Counted from the stretch's first letter, positions 1 to 5,530 are shown. The stretch: 5,530 bases of DNA from Alphaproteobacteria bacterium (GCA_017557925.1 JAFYWO010000164.1:1-5530); one strand, 5' to 3'. Notes: generated by a model from the letters alone, not told the origin. A program made the numbers and translations.

Positions 1-16
1 AATTAAAAAATACTAA

Positions 17-22
17 TTGACA
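17..22 (+). promoter_or_regulatory. Possible -35 element upstream of the SDR gene
   Basis: TTGACA is a perfect -35 hexamer 58 nt before the ATG at 80. No good -10 lies 16-18 nt downstream; the nearest AT-rich candidates (CCATAT at 42-47, TATCAA at 45-50) are badly spaced. It is a candidate only. Confidence 0.3.
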
Positions 23-70
23 AACATTAAAATAAGCTTCACCATATCAAATATATAAACAGGACTAAAC

Positions 71-76
71 GAGGTG
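71..76 (+). promoter_or_regulatory. Ribosome binding site deciding the SDR start
   Basis: GAGGTG ends 3 nt before the ATG at 80, and its GAGG core ends 5 nt before it. This favours ATG 80 over the in-frame GTG at 74, which overlaps the site. The only purine block in front of GTG 74 is AGGA at 61-64, 9 nt away. Confidence 0.6.
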
Positions 77-79
77 AAT

Positions 80-778
80 ATGAGCACACAGAAGGTATGT
101 TTAGTAACAGGTGCCGCAGGTATAATAGGGCAACGTGTTATATCAAGTTTGATCGCAGAAAATAAAAAGGTTATAGCTCTTGGAGAACCTGATGATGTTT
201 TTTCTCCTTCTGTATTAAATACAAATCGTATTCGTATAAATACACTCTTGCCTGTAACCTCTAAATCTTTTCAAAATTATGATGTCCAGTTTTGTTTCGG
301 CGATTTAAGTGATATATCTTTTTTGGCATCAATTTTTTCATCAGCAACTCCGAACAATATTGAAATAGAGTATGTCATACATTTGTCGGCAAATAAAGAT
401 ATTCAAGCATCATCTCCTAAGGCATACCATCCATCATTTGGAGATACGGTAAATTTATTAGAGGTGGCTCGTGCATATTGGCAAACGGATAAAAATGTAT
501 TCAAAGGTTTTTTCTATGCTTCGGATGAAAACAATGAGGTTAACTCTAAGATAGAAAATATGATGCAAAATATTATGGATAAGTATGGTTTTCCTATAGA
601 AATATATTCCCCGAAAGAAAGTTATAAAACTTCATCTTCAACAGCATCTTTGTTGTATCGTTTTGTTTCTCCGTTTGGCAAAAAAACACTCCCCTTAAAA
701 GAGACGGATTCTTCGGATGCAAATAAAAAATATATAGCATCTCTTATTGGAGCAATTACCCATTTTGTTGAAAAGTAA
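80..778 (+). CDS. Short extended-SDR (NAD-dependent epimerase/dehydratase-like) protein, probably lacking the catalytic Tyr
   Basis: Predicted protein of 232 aa with an N-terminal Rossmann fold. The nucleotide-binding motif G11-A-A-G14-I-I-G17 follows the first beta strand, G-D-L lies at 74-76, and H-L-S-A at 101-104 corresponds to the usual H-L-A-A. These mark the extended SDR family of nucleotide-sugar epimerases and dehydratases. A Y-A-S at 146-148 supplies the usual active-site Ser. Where Y-x-x-x-K is expected the sequence reads E153-V-N-S-K157, so Lys is kept and Tyr is replaced. At 232 aa it is also shorter than the roughly 300 aa usual for the family, with little left of the C-terminal substrate domain. 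I chose ATG at 80 because GAGGTG at 71-76 is a well-placed ribosome binding site; an in-frame GTG at 74 lies within that site and is less likely. The fold is clear; the reaction, if any, is unknown. It could be a non-catalytic, NAD(P)-binding or degenerate enzyme. Confidence 0.8.
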   Translation: MSTQKVCLVTGAAGIIGQRVISSLIAENKKVIALGEPDDVFSPSVLNTNRIRINTLLPVTSKSFQNYDVQFCFGDLSDISFLASIFSSATPNNIEIEYVIHLSANKDIQASSPKAYHPSFGDTVNLLEVARAYWQTDKNVFKGFFYASDENNEVNSKIENMMQNIMDKYGFPIEIYSPKESYKTSSSTASLLYRFVSPFGKKTLPLKETDSSDANKKYIASLIGAITHFVEK

Positions 779-1637
779 TATCAAAACCTCCTAAAGAATA
801 AAAGATTAACAACCCGATAAAAGTAAAAAATATAACATTTTCAAAACTTATTTCTGTTTTTTTGTTCTTAATAATTTTGGCAATAAAGGGAGATATAAGT
901 AATATACACATAACATAACAAGGATTAATGGCAATTCTAAAAGCAATCGTTTTGGCTGTAATTAAGATTAAACTGAAAAATATAAGCCAACACATAGAAT
1001 AAAAGTCCGGTTTTAATTTGTTGTAATTTTTGTAGTTTTTATAAAATAAAATCAGGTTGTAAATACCGCTGGTTCCACAGGAAATGGTAAGATAATATAT
1101 GATACCGTCAAATTCATTACCTCCATTAAGGGCAATATAACGAGTTGCAATACTCATAAAAGAAAGAGCAAAAACAGCCGGATATAAGAATTTTTCTGCA
1201 TCTTTATTTATGTGAACTTTCATCATTAACCAGTAAGAAACAGAAACCCCCGTAAGTATAAAAATAAGACTTAAAAAATCTTTTTTATTTTGAAGCATTT
1301 TTTCAAATTCTTGAAATTCAATAATCCACCACAAAATAAGTGTAATAAAAATAGAGGTTGCCATAAAGCCGAAAGTGCTGCTTGTTCCGTATTTTGCGGA
1401 AGCAAAAAAAATATGACTATCATAAATGCCGATAAAAACTCCTTGTGTAATGAGAATAATAAAATATTCTATACCGACTTTAGACGAAACGAAATATAAA
1501 AGAGGGGATGTAATAACAAAAATCCCAAATCCTCGTATAATTCCCAATAAATATCCGTTAAGATGTCTTGAGGTATTAAAATTAAGATACAAGGCATTAA
1601 AAAGCGTATACACAAGACTAAAAAATATCCACTCCAT
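756..1637 (-). CDS. DMT/EamA-like ten-helix membrane transporter
   Basis: Predicted integral membrane protein of 293 aa, rich in Phe and Ile. I count about ten hydrophobic segments, near residues 2-20, 29-50, 56-73, 83-107, 121-139, 151-170, 178-199, 212-233, 238-256 and 267-284. Ten helices in about 300 aa, starting with M-E-W-I-F near the N-terminus, fits the drug/metabolite transporter (EamA-like) superfamily, which exports or takes up small metabolites. The substrate cannot be told from sequence. The open frame extends 34 codons further upstream, to 1739, but I chose the internal ATG at 1637. It has an AAGGGA site (1645-1650) 7 nt ahead of it and puts the N-terminus at the first helix, as is usual; the upstream stretch is Lys/Asn-rich and looks untranslated. 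The gene stands alone on the minus strand, divergent from the ftsB-like gene, and its last 23 bp overlap the end of the SDR gene. The family assignment rests on topology rather than a diagnostic motif. Confidence 0.75.
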   Translation of the reverse strand: MEWIFFSLVYTLFNALYLNFNTSRHLNGYLLGIIRGFGIFVITSPLLYFVSSKVGIEYFIILITQGVFIGIYDSHIFFASAKYGTSSTFGFMATSIFITLILWWIIEFQEFEKMLQNKKDFLSLIFILTGVSVSYWLMMKVHINKDAEKFLYPAVFALSFMSIATRYIALNGGNEFDGIIYYLTISCGTSGIYNLILFYKNYKNYNKLKPDFYSMCWLIFFSLILITAKTIAFRIAINPCYVMCILLISPFIAKIIKNKKTEISFENVIFFTFIGLLIFYSLGGFDITFQQNG

Positions 1638-1796
1638 TTTTTTATCCCTTATAATGAAAATAATAAGAAGATTTAATGTCTTGGAATTATTTTTCAAATA
1701 AGCCTTAAAAAAAATTTTTTTATACGAAATTTTAACCATCTGCCGTCTTTAATGATTGCAAGAGGTAATTAAAATAAATTTATAGGTAAACAGTAA
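1638..1796. other. Divergent intergenic region between the transporter and ftsB-like genes
   Basis: These 159 bases separate two divergent genes and must hold both promoters. An A8T7 tract lies at 1707-1721, a kind of sequence that stiffens or bends DNA and attracts nucleoid proteins. On +, TTGCAA at 1756-1761 followed 17-18 nt later by TTTATA/TTATAG (1779-1785) is a possible weak promoter for the ftsB-like gene, with a very short leader. No good minus-strand promoter was found by eye. The short plus-strand open frames crossing this region are AT-rich and have no recognisable product. Confidence 0.4.
1645..1650 (-). promoter_or_regulatory. Ribosome binding site deciding the transporter start
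   Basis: Read on the minus strand, AAGGGA lies 7 nt before the ATG at 1637. This supports the 293-aa form over a longer form starting at 1739. Confidence 0.6.
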
Positions 1797-2123
1797 ATGA
1801 ACACAGTTAATAATATTTTTGAAAGAATGAAAAAATCAGGCTTATTTATTGTTTTGGGTATTTTTTTAATTTATTTTACTATAAACGCCATAAAGGGTGA
1901 CAGAGGTATATTTAAGTATATGTATCTGAAAAATAAGGTAGAGCAAGCCAATTTGGAAAAAACACGTTATCAAGCCATAAAAAAGGACTTGGAATACAAG
2001 GTTTCAATGCTTTCCGAACAGTCATTGGATTTAGATTATTTGGAAGAGAGAGCTCGTATTGTTCTTAATATGGTAGAAAATGGTGAGTATATCATTTTAG
2101 ATAAAGATATTGATAAACACTAA
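1797..2123 (+). CDS. ftsB: FtsB/DivIC-type septum formation initiator protein
   Basis: Predicted 108-aa bitopic membrane protein with a short cytoplasmic N-terminus, one membrane helix at about 16-33, then an extracytoplasmic coiled coil at about 42-75. The segment G34-D-R-G37 just after the helix and L77-D-L-D-x-L-E-E-R-A-R87 near the C-terminus are the hallmarks of the DivIC/FtsB family, and the length is normal. Family members pair with FtsL through the coiled coil and with FtsQ, forming the complex that activates septal peptidoglycan synthesis by FtsW/FtsI. In many alphaproteobacteria this gene sits between eno and pdhA. Here it instead faces a transporter gene and precedes a cell-wall peptidase gene. 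The ribosome binding site is weak (TAGG at 1783-1786, 10 nt before ATG). An in-frame ATG at 1827 would leave almost no cytoplasmic tail, so the first ATG is preferred. Confidence 0.88.
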   Translation: MNTVNNIFERMKKSGLFIVLGIFLIYFTINAIKGDRGIFKYMYLKNKVEQANLEKTRYQAIKKDLEYKVSMLSEQSLDLDYLEERARIVLNMVENGEYIILDKDIDKH

Positions 2124-2165
2124 ATTTTGATTGTTTTTTATATAAATCTCTGCTAAAAGTCAATA

Positions 2166-2201
2166 ATTGGTAATTATAGCCAAAATTACCAATGTTTTTT
2201 T
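2166..2201 (+). terminator. Rho-independent terminator-like hairpin after the ftsB-like gene
   Basis: A perfect 10-bp inverted repeat, ATTGGTAATT (2166-2175) and AATTACCAAT (2184-2193), encloses an 8-nt loop and is followed by G and seven Ts (2195-2201). It starts 42 nt after the ftsB-like stop and ends 22 nt before the next start. Only two of the ten pairs are G-C, so it may leak or act as an attenuator. Confidence 0.7.
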
Positions 2202-2223
2202 AATAGATTAACGGAAACTATAA

Positions 2224-3459
2224 TTGATAAGACGATATAAAAAGAATCGCATAAAGCGTAGGCAGATTACTAATTACTCTCAAACGGAAACAAACAGGCT
2301 TTTTTCCGAAAAGGAGTTTATAATCCGTTCTAATGGCCGAATGAAAGTATTTAAAATATCATCAAAAGTGCAATGGATGGTTTTTATACTTATGGTAACT
2401 GTTGGAATGTGGAGTGCTTATAATTATCAAATGTATAATGTTTCCGGCAAAATAATTTCTTATCAAGAGCAAAAATTAGATGAAACAAGAGATGCTTATG
2501 TAGACCTTATGAGTGACTTTGTTATAGTCCATAAAAACATAACAGGACTTGTTGAGAATATTGGTAATACTGAAAATACTAAAGAAAGTGATATAGACCA
2601 ATATCTGAAAAAAGCCCAAATCATAGAAGATAAGATAAAAAAGATTTCTGCTCGTGAAGACTGGATAGATGAAAATAAAGTAGATGAAAAGAATGCTCTA
2701 AAAGATGCCCTTATACACAAAGATTTTGCTTTAGAAGAGAAAAAACTTTTGGAAGAAAAAGTAAGGCACTTAGAAAAGGTGATAAGTTCTTTGCAAACTT
2801 TTGAGATGGAAATCTTAAAAAAAGTAGAAGACGTTTCTCAAAAAGAAATAGATAAAGTAAAAAATTCTTTGAATATCGTAAATAAAGAGCTCAAAAAAAG
2901 AGGCAAATACTTTAATCCGCTTGCTAATTCCAAAAAAGATAACAAAGGTGGTGTATTTATTCCGGTTTCAAGCACAGAAGGTATAGATATATCACTTACA
3001 AATCAAGCAAGTAAGAGTTTTAAGCTTCTTGATGACAGTATTTATTATAACAAATCAATTAAGAGAGTTCCTATAGGAAAACCTGTGTGGTCATACTGGG
3101 TATCTTCATCTTTCGGTACAAGAACAGACCCGTTTAATTCTAAAAGTGCCCGCCACAAAGGTATAGATTTGGCTTCTAACAAAGGTAATAAGATAAAAAC
3201 AATGGCAGAAGGCATTGTTACAAAATCCGGTTGGGGGTCAGGTTACGGAAAAGTTGTAGAAATAGACCATGGAAACGGCTTTAAGACCAAATATGCACAC
3301 TTAAACGCTATATACGTTAAAAAAGGTCAAGAAGTATCCAAAGGTCAAGCCATAGGAGAAGTTGGATCAACAGGTCGTTCTACAGGACCGCATCTTCATT
3401 ATGAGATATTATATGATGGTGTTCCGATGGACCCGATGGTATTTATGAAAGCACTTTAA
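2224..3459 (+). CDS. Membrane-anchored M23 (LytM) peptidoglycan endopeptidase
   Basis: Predicted 411-aa protein. Residues 1-50 are basic and cytoplasmic and include E-F-I-I-R-S-N-G-R-M (31-40). A membrane helix spans about 51-67. A long charged coiled coil (about 75-225) reaches into the periplasm, followed by a linker and a C-terminal M23 domain (about 295-406). The zinc and catalytic residues look complete: H311-x-x-x-D315, H359 in Y-A-H-L, and H390-L-H392. It should therefore be an active metallo-endopeptidase cutting peptide cross-links, not a degenerate LytM regulator such as EnvC. It directly precedes a bactofilin gene. Such M23-bactofilin pairs control cell shape, as with Csd1/CcmA in Helicobacter and LmdC/BacA in Hyphomonas. 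The start is TTG: an in-frame TAA lies immediately upstream, and the next ATG (2341) would remove the R-S-x-G-R segment that alphaproteobacterial relatives keep. GGA at 2213-2215 is 8 nt upstream. Confidence 0.9.
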   Translation: MIRRYKKNRIKRRQITNYSQTETNRLFSEKEFIIRSNGRMKVFKISSKVQWMVFILMVTVGMWSAYNYQMYNVSGKIISYQEQKLDETRDAYVDLMSDFVIVHKNITGLVENIGNTENTKESDIDQYLKKAQIIEDKIKKISAREDWIDENKVDEKNALKDALIHKDFALEEKKLLEEKVRHLEKVISSLQTFEMEILKKVEDVSQKEIDKVKNSLNIVNKELKKRGKYFNPLANSKKDNKGGVFIPVSSTEGIDISLTNQASKSFKLLDDSIYYNKSIKRVPIGKPVWSYWVSSSFGTRTDPFNSKSARHKGIDLASNKGNKIKTMAEGIVTKSGWGSGYGKVVEIDHGNGFKTKYAHLNAIYVKKGQEVSKGQAIGEVGSTGRSTGPHLHYEILYDGVPMDPMVFMKAL

Positions 3460-3463
3460 AAAA

Positions 3464-3468
3464 AGGAG
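3464..3468 (+). promoter_or_regulatory. Strong ribosome binding site of the bactofilin gene
   Basis: AGGAG lies 5 nt before ATG 3474, inside the 14-nt gap after the peptidase stop. It is the strongest translation signal in the window, consistent with a polymer-forming protein being needed in more copies than the peptidase. Confidence 0.7.
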
Positions 3469-3473
3469 AAAAA

Positions 3474-3851
3474 ATGCGAAAATTAAGAAGAATACTATTT
3501 TTAAAATTAGCTCGTTTGATGCGTGGAGAAAAAAATGTTGTTCCATGTATCATTAGCGCCGGAACAAAAATAGTAGGTAACATCAATGATGGAGATATAA
3601 TACATATAGACGGAAAATTAGAAGGTGATGTATGCTGTAAAGAGCTAATCATTGGTCCAACAGGAGTAGTTTGCGGTAAAATTACGGCAAAAAGTTTAGA
3701 ATTATTTGGTGAATTAAACGGAACTTTAACCGTAGAGAGTTTATCAATAGCTTCAAGTGCACGTTTTATAGGTGATTCTGTATACAAAACAATAGCTATA
3801 GAACCCGGTGCGGTTTTAATCGGAAACTGCAATAAAAAAGAAACAGCATAA
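3474..3851 (+). CDS. Bactofilin (polymer-forming cytoskeletal protein)
   Basis: Predicted 125-aa protein made mostly of one bactofilin domain (about 22-119). It shows the short repeating pattern of a right-handed beta helix, with Gly at turns: G47-K-L-E-G51-D-V, I-G-P-T-G-V-V-C-G68, G79-E-L-N-G83, I-G100-D, and I-E-P-G112-A-x-x-x-G117. Bactofilins self-assemble without nucleotide into membrane-associated filaments that place cell-wall enzymes. Residues 1-18 (M-R-K-L-R-R-I-L-F-L-K-L...) are unusually basic and form an amphipathic helix on a helical wheel, so they probably bind the inner membrane. The C-terminal tail is very short. The gene follows the M23 peptidase gene by 14 nt, and the two are likely co-transcribed and act together in cell-shape control. 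The family is certain; the cellular site and the morphological role are inferred. Confidence 0.93.
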   Translation: MRKLRRILFLKLARLMRGEKNVVPCIISAGTKIVGNINDGDIIHIDGKLEGDVCCKELIIGPTGVVCGKITAKSLELFGELNGTLTVESLSIASSARFIGDSVYKTIAIEPGAVLIGNCNKKETA

Positions 3852-3889
3852 CAACCTTTCAATAATTATCATTTTTAAGGAATTAAGAT

Positions 3890-4735
3890 ATGAAAAATAC
3901 CGTAGTAGCATTGGTTTATGATTTTGACGAAACTCTATCAACTACTTATATGCAAGATTATGTTTTAATTCCTGAATTAGGTATGTCGCCAAAAACTTTT
4001 TGGAAGAAAGCAAACCAATGGTCTTTGGATAATGGGGTAGACCAAATTACCGGTAGTATGTATTATTTTATGAAAACAGCCAAAGAAAAAGGCGTTCGCT
4101 TAACCAGAGAAAATTTTAGATATTGCGGTACACTTGTTCAATATTATAAAGGAGTTGAAACTTGGTTTGAGCGCATAAATGCATACGGTAAAAAATTGGG
4201 GCTTCAAATTGAACATTATATTATATCATCTGGTTATGAAGAGATTTTAGAAGGTGCTGCAATTTGTAAATATTGTAAGGACGTTTATGGTTGCAGTTAT
4301 GCTTTTGGAGAAGATGGAACACCTGTTTGGCCGGCAAGAGTTATCAACTATTCTACTAAAGTCCAATGTTTATCTAAAATAAATAAAGGTTTAAGTAAAC
4401 TTGATGATAAACTTGTAAATGAATATATGGAAGATGAAAAACGCCGTATACCGTTTTCTCGTATAGTTTATTTTGGAGATGGTATGACTGATATTCCTTC
4501 TATGAAGTTGGTAAAAACAAGGGGAGGTAATGCAATAGCGGTTTATAAACCTAAAAGTAATCATAGAGAAAAGGCCGTAAAACTCTTAAAAGATAAACGA
4601 GTAAACTTTGCTTTACCTGCAGATTATCAAGAGGGAACTGCTCTTGATCACGTTGTAAAGACAATCTTAGAGAAGCTTGCAACTGAGCGAAATCTGGAAA
4701 TTTTAAAGAATGAAGAAAAGAAAAAGCTTAAATAA
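3890..4735 (+). CDS. HAD-superfamily phosphatase-like hydrolase, substrate unknown
   Basis: Predicted 281-aa soluble protein with all four haloacid dehalogenase motifs: D11-F-D13-E-T15 (nucleophile and acid/base Asp), the Ser of I-I-S113-S-G, a Lys (probably K157 in N-Y-S-T-K), and G196-D197-G-M-T-D201 for magnesium. The insert between motifs I and II (about 18-100) is helical and resembles the C1 cap of phosphoserine phosphatase-type enzymes, so a small phosphorylated substrate is likely. The stretch W-P-A-R-V-I-N-Y with a following I-N-K-G resembles a conserved, uncharacterised HAD subfamily that I recall from gut bacteria. The Lys-rich C-terminal tail (about 262-281) overlaps the next gene. 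AAGGA at 3877-3881 is 8 nt before the ATG. It lies 38 nt after the bactofilin gene and runs into tadA, so it is probably in the same operon. The family is clear; I cannot name the substrate. Confidence 0.85.
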   Translation: MKNTVVALVYDFDETLSTTYMQDYVLIPELGMSPKTFWKKANQWSLDNGVDQITGSMYYFMKTAKEKGVRLTRENFRYCGTLVQYYKGVETWFERINAYGKKLGLQIEHYIISSGYEEILEGAAICKYCKDVYGCSYAFGEDGTPVWPARVINYSTKVQCLSKINKGLSKLDDKLVNEYMEDEKRRIPFSRIVYFGDGMTDIPSMKLVKTRGGNAIAVYKPKSNHREKAVKLLKDKRVNFALPADYQEGTALDHVVKTILEKLATERNLEILKNEEKKKLK

Positions 4736-5198
4736 TTTCATTGATAACAGTGATGAATATTTTATGTCTATTGCCTTAAAAGAGGCAAAAAAGGCTTATG
4801 CTAAAGATGAAGTTCCGATAGGGGCAGTTTTGGTATCTGAAACAAAAGAAATTATAGCTAAAGCTCATAATACTGCAGAATATGGGACTTCTGCTCTTGA
4901 GCACGCAGAAATGAAAGTAATGCAAAAATCAGCCAAAAAACTTAAAACCTCTCGTTTGTGGGGGGCAACTTTGTATGTAACCATAGAACCTTGCACAATG
5001 TGTGCAACCGCAATTTCAATGATGAGAATAAAAAGACTTGTTTTCGGTGCAGAAAATAAAAAAGGAGGGGCTGTATTGAACGGAGTTAAGTTTTTTGAAA
5101 GTTCCGCATCTTTTCATAAGCCCGAAATAATAAGTCATGTGTTAGAAAAACAAACATCTGAAATACTTACTGATTTTTTTAAAAACAAACGAAAGTAA
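4710..5198 (+). CDS. tadA: tRNA adenosine(34) deaminase TadA
   Basis: Predicted 162-aa zinc-dependent deaminase that converts A34 to inosine in the wobble position of tRNA-Arg(ACG), an essential decoding step. The deaminase core is intact: H65-A-E67 (zinc ligand and proton-shuttling Glu), and P94-C95-T-M-C98 with two zinc ligands, set in L-Y-V-T-I-E-P-C. P36-I-G-A-V and R106-I-x-R-L-V-F-G-A are typical TadA segments, and the tail ends in D-F-F-K-N-K-R-K, like the C-terminal helix of the E. coli enzyme. The residues just before H65 (S-A-L-E) differ from D-P-T-A in E. coli TadA. The start at 4710 keeps E16-Y-F-M, which matches E-Y-W-M near the E. coli N-terminus; starting at the internal ATG (4764) would lose it. 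The first 26 nt overlap the HAD gene, suggesting translational coupling. A cytosine or guanine deaminase is less likely given these segments. Confidence 0.92.
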   Translation: MKKRKSLNNFIDNSDEYFMSIALKEAKKAYAKDEVPIGAVLVSETKEIIAKAHNTAEYGTSALEHAEMKVMQKSAKKLKTSRLWGATLYVTIEPCTMCATAISMMRIKRLVFGAENKKGGAVLNGVKFFESSASFHKPEIISHVLEKQTSEILTDFFKNKRK

Positions 5199-5230
5199 TA
5201 ATAATCTCTCCATTTTTTAATAAAAGCATA

Positions 5231-5259
5231 TTGACATAATTTAAGTTTTAATAGATAAT
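5231..5259 (+). promoter_or_regulatory. Near-consensus sigma-70 promoter after tadA
   Basis: TTGACA (5231-5236, perfect -35) is separated by exactly 17 nt from GATAAT (5254-5259, five of six -10 bases). It sits in the 102-nt gap after tadA and would start transcription near 5266, giving a leader of about 35 nt for the gene at 5301. I see no clear terminator for the tadA operon in this gap. Confidence 0.7.
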
Positions 5260-5300
5260 ATCTCCTTCAAAAATATTTTTATAATCTTAAATTTTTGTGT

Positions 5301-5530
5301 ATGTTTTTAGAAATTAAACCATCTGTTGTGTTTAATACACATTACAGATTGAAGAGAATTCAATTCTATGCCAATGGCGCATTTAGTTTGAATGTTGAGC
5401 GTTTGCAAGATGGTAAAGAGGAACTTTTGTTTGCTGATTGTGAAGGTAATATTCTTTATCAAACTCATCAAGCCGATAGAGGAATAGCGCTTTATAATGG
5501 TAGCTACCTGTTATTAGGAGAACCTACGGT
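5301..5530 (+). CDS. Unrecognised protein, 5' part only (runs off the window)
   Basis: An open frame from ATG 5301 continues to the window edge for 76 codons without a stop. The translation begins M-F-L-E-I-K-P-S-V-V-F-N and has a mixed, globular composition (for example L-F-A-D-C-E-G-N-I-L-Y and A-L-Y-N-G-S-Y-L-L-L-G). No signal peptide, membrane segment or motif I recognise is present. Its alternation of hydrophobic and polar residues suggests beta strands. The frame is open back to the TAA at 5256-5258. The strong promoter just upstream supports a real gene, but I see no Shine-Dalgarno sequence in front of the ATG. I do not recognise the family and give no function. Confidence 0.6.
   Translation, partial: MFLEIKPSVVFNTHYRLKRIQFYANGAFSLNVERLQDGKEELLFADCEGNILYQTHQADRGIALYNGSYLLLGEPT

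Noticed and set aside
1290..1701. Plus-strand open frames opposite the transporter gene
   Set aside because: They are antisense to a clear ten-helix membrane protein, have unlikely compositions and no recognisable domain.
1707..1721. A8T7 tract as a terminator hairpin
   Set aside because: It is self-complementary but has no loop and no G-C pairs, so a stable terminator is unlikely; it is more likely a rigid or bent DNA element.
2219..2224. TATAAT overlapping the TTG start of the M23 gene, as a possible -10 box
   Set aside because: The matching -35 position is only a T-run (2196-2201), and transcription would begin inside the coding region and remove the conserved cytoplasmic segment. In AT-rich DNA this match is expected by chance.
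3443..3862. Minus-strand open frame covering the bactofilin gene
   Set aside because: It mirrors an unmistakable bactofilin on the other strand and has no motif or ribosome binding site of its own.
4265..4294. C-x-x-C plus a third Cys (residues 126, 129, 135) in the HAD protein as a metal site
   Set aside because: Only three cysteines are close together, in a helix just after motif II where the family has no known metal site. HAD enzymes use the Asp-bound magnesium instead.
1..5530. CRISPR array, tRNA or rRNA gene, insertion sequence, or direct repeats
   Set aside because: Reading through the window showed no regularly spaced repeats, no tRNA-like arms, no transposase and no terminal inverted repeats.

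Overview
The window is AT-rich, densely coded bacterial DNA. Two linked blocks point to a low-GC alphaproteobacterium, perhaps one of the host-associated or gut lineages. The first is a DivIC/FtsB-type septum protein with the motifs G-D-R-G and L-D-L-D-x-L-E-E-R-A-R. The second is a membrane-anchored LytM (M23) peptidase, with a cytoplasmic R-S-N-G-R segment ahead of its membrane helix, followed directly by a bactofilin. The taxonomic placement is inference; no rRNA or other marker is present. I see no mobile element, CRISPR array, tRNA or rRNA.

Layout. Left part (1-1637): a short extended-SDR (NAD-dependent epimerase-like) gene on + and a ten-helix DMT/EamA-like transporter on -. They converge and overlap by 23 bp at their 3' ends. 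The SDR keeps its nucleotide-binding glycines but appears to have lost the catalytic tyrosine. Positions 1638-1796 form a divergent intergenic region with no gene.

Middle (1797-3851): ftsB-like septum gene, a hairpin plus T-run (2166-2201) that looks like an intrinsic terminator, then the M23 peptidase gene (TTG start), then the bactofilin gene 14 nt downstream behind a strong ribosome binding site. The last two form a recognised cell-shape pair: the bactofilin polymer positions a membrane-bound peptidoglycan endopeptidase.

Right part (3890-5530): a HAD-superfamily phosphatase of unknown substrate, then tadA (tRNA adenosine deaminase), whose start lies inside the HAD gene (26 nt overlap). 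M23, bactofilin, HAD and tadA all run on + with gaps of at most 38 nt and so look like one transcription unit. After tadA comes a near-consensus sigma-70 promoter (5231-5259) and the 5' part of an unrecognised gene that runs off the window.

Most of the content is familiar. The points most worth a second look are the tyrosine-less SDR, the basic amphipathic N-terminus of the bactofilin, the conserved-looking HAD phosphatase in a morphogenesis operon, the terminator-like hairpin in front of a TTG start, and the unusual residues before the TadA H-A-E motif. I found no convincing evidence of a wholly undescribed system.
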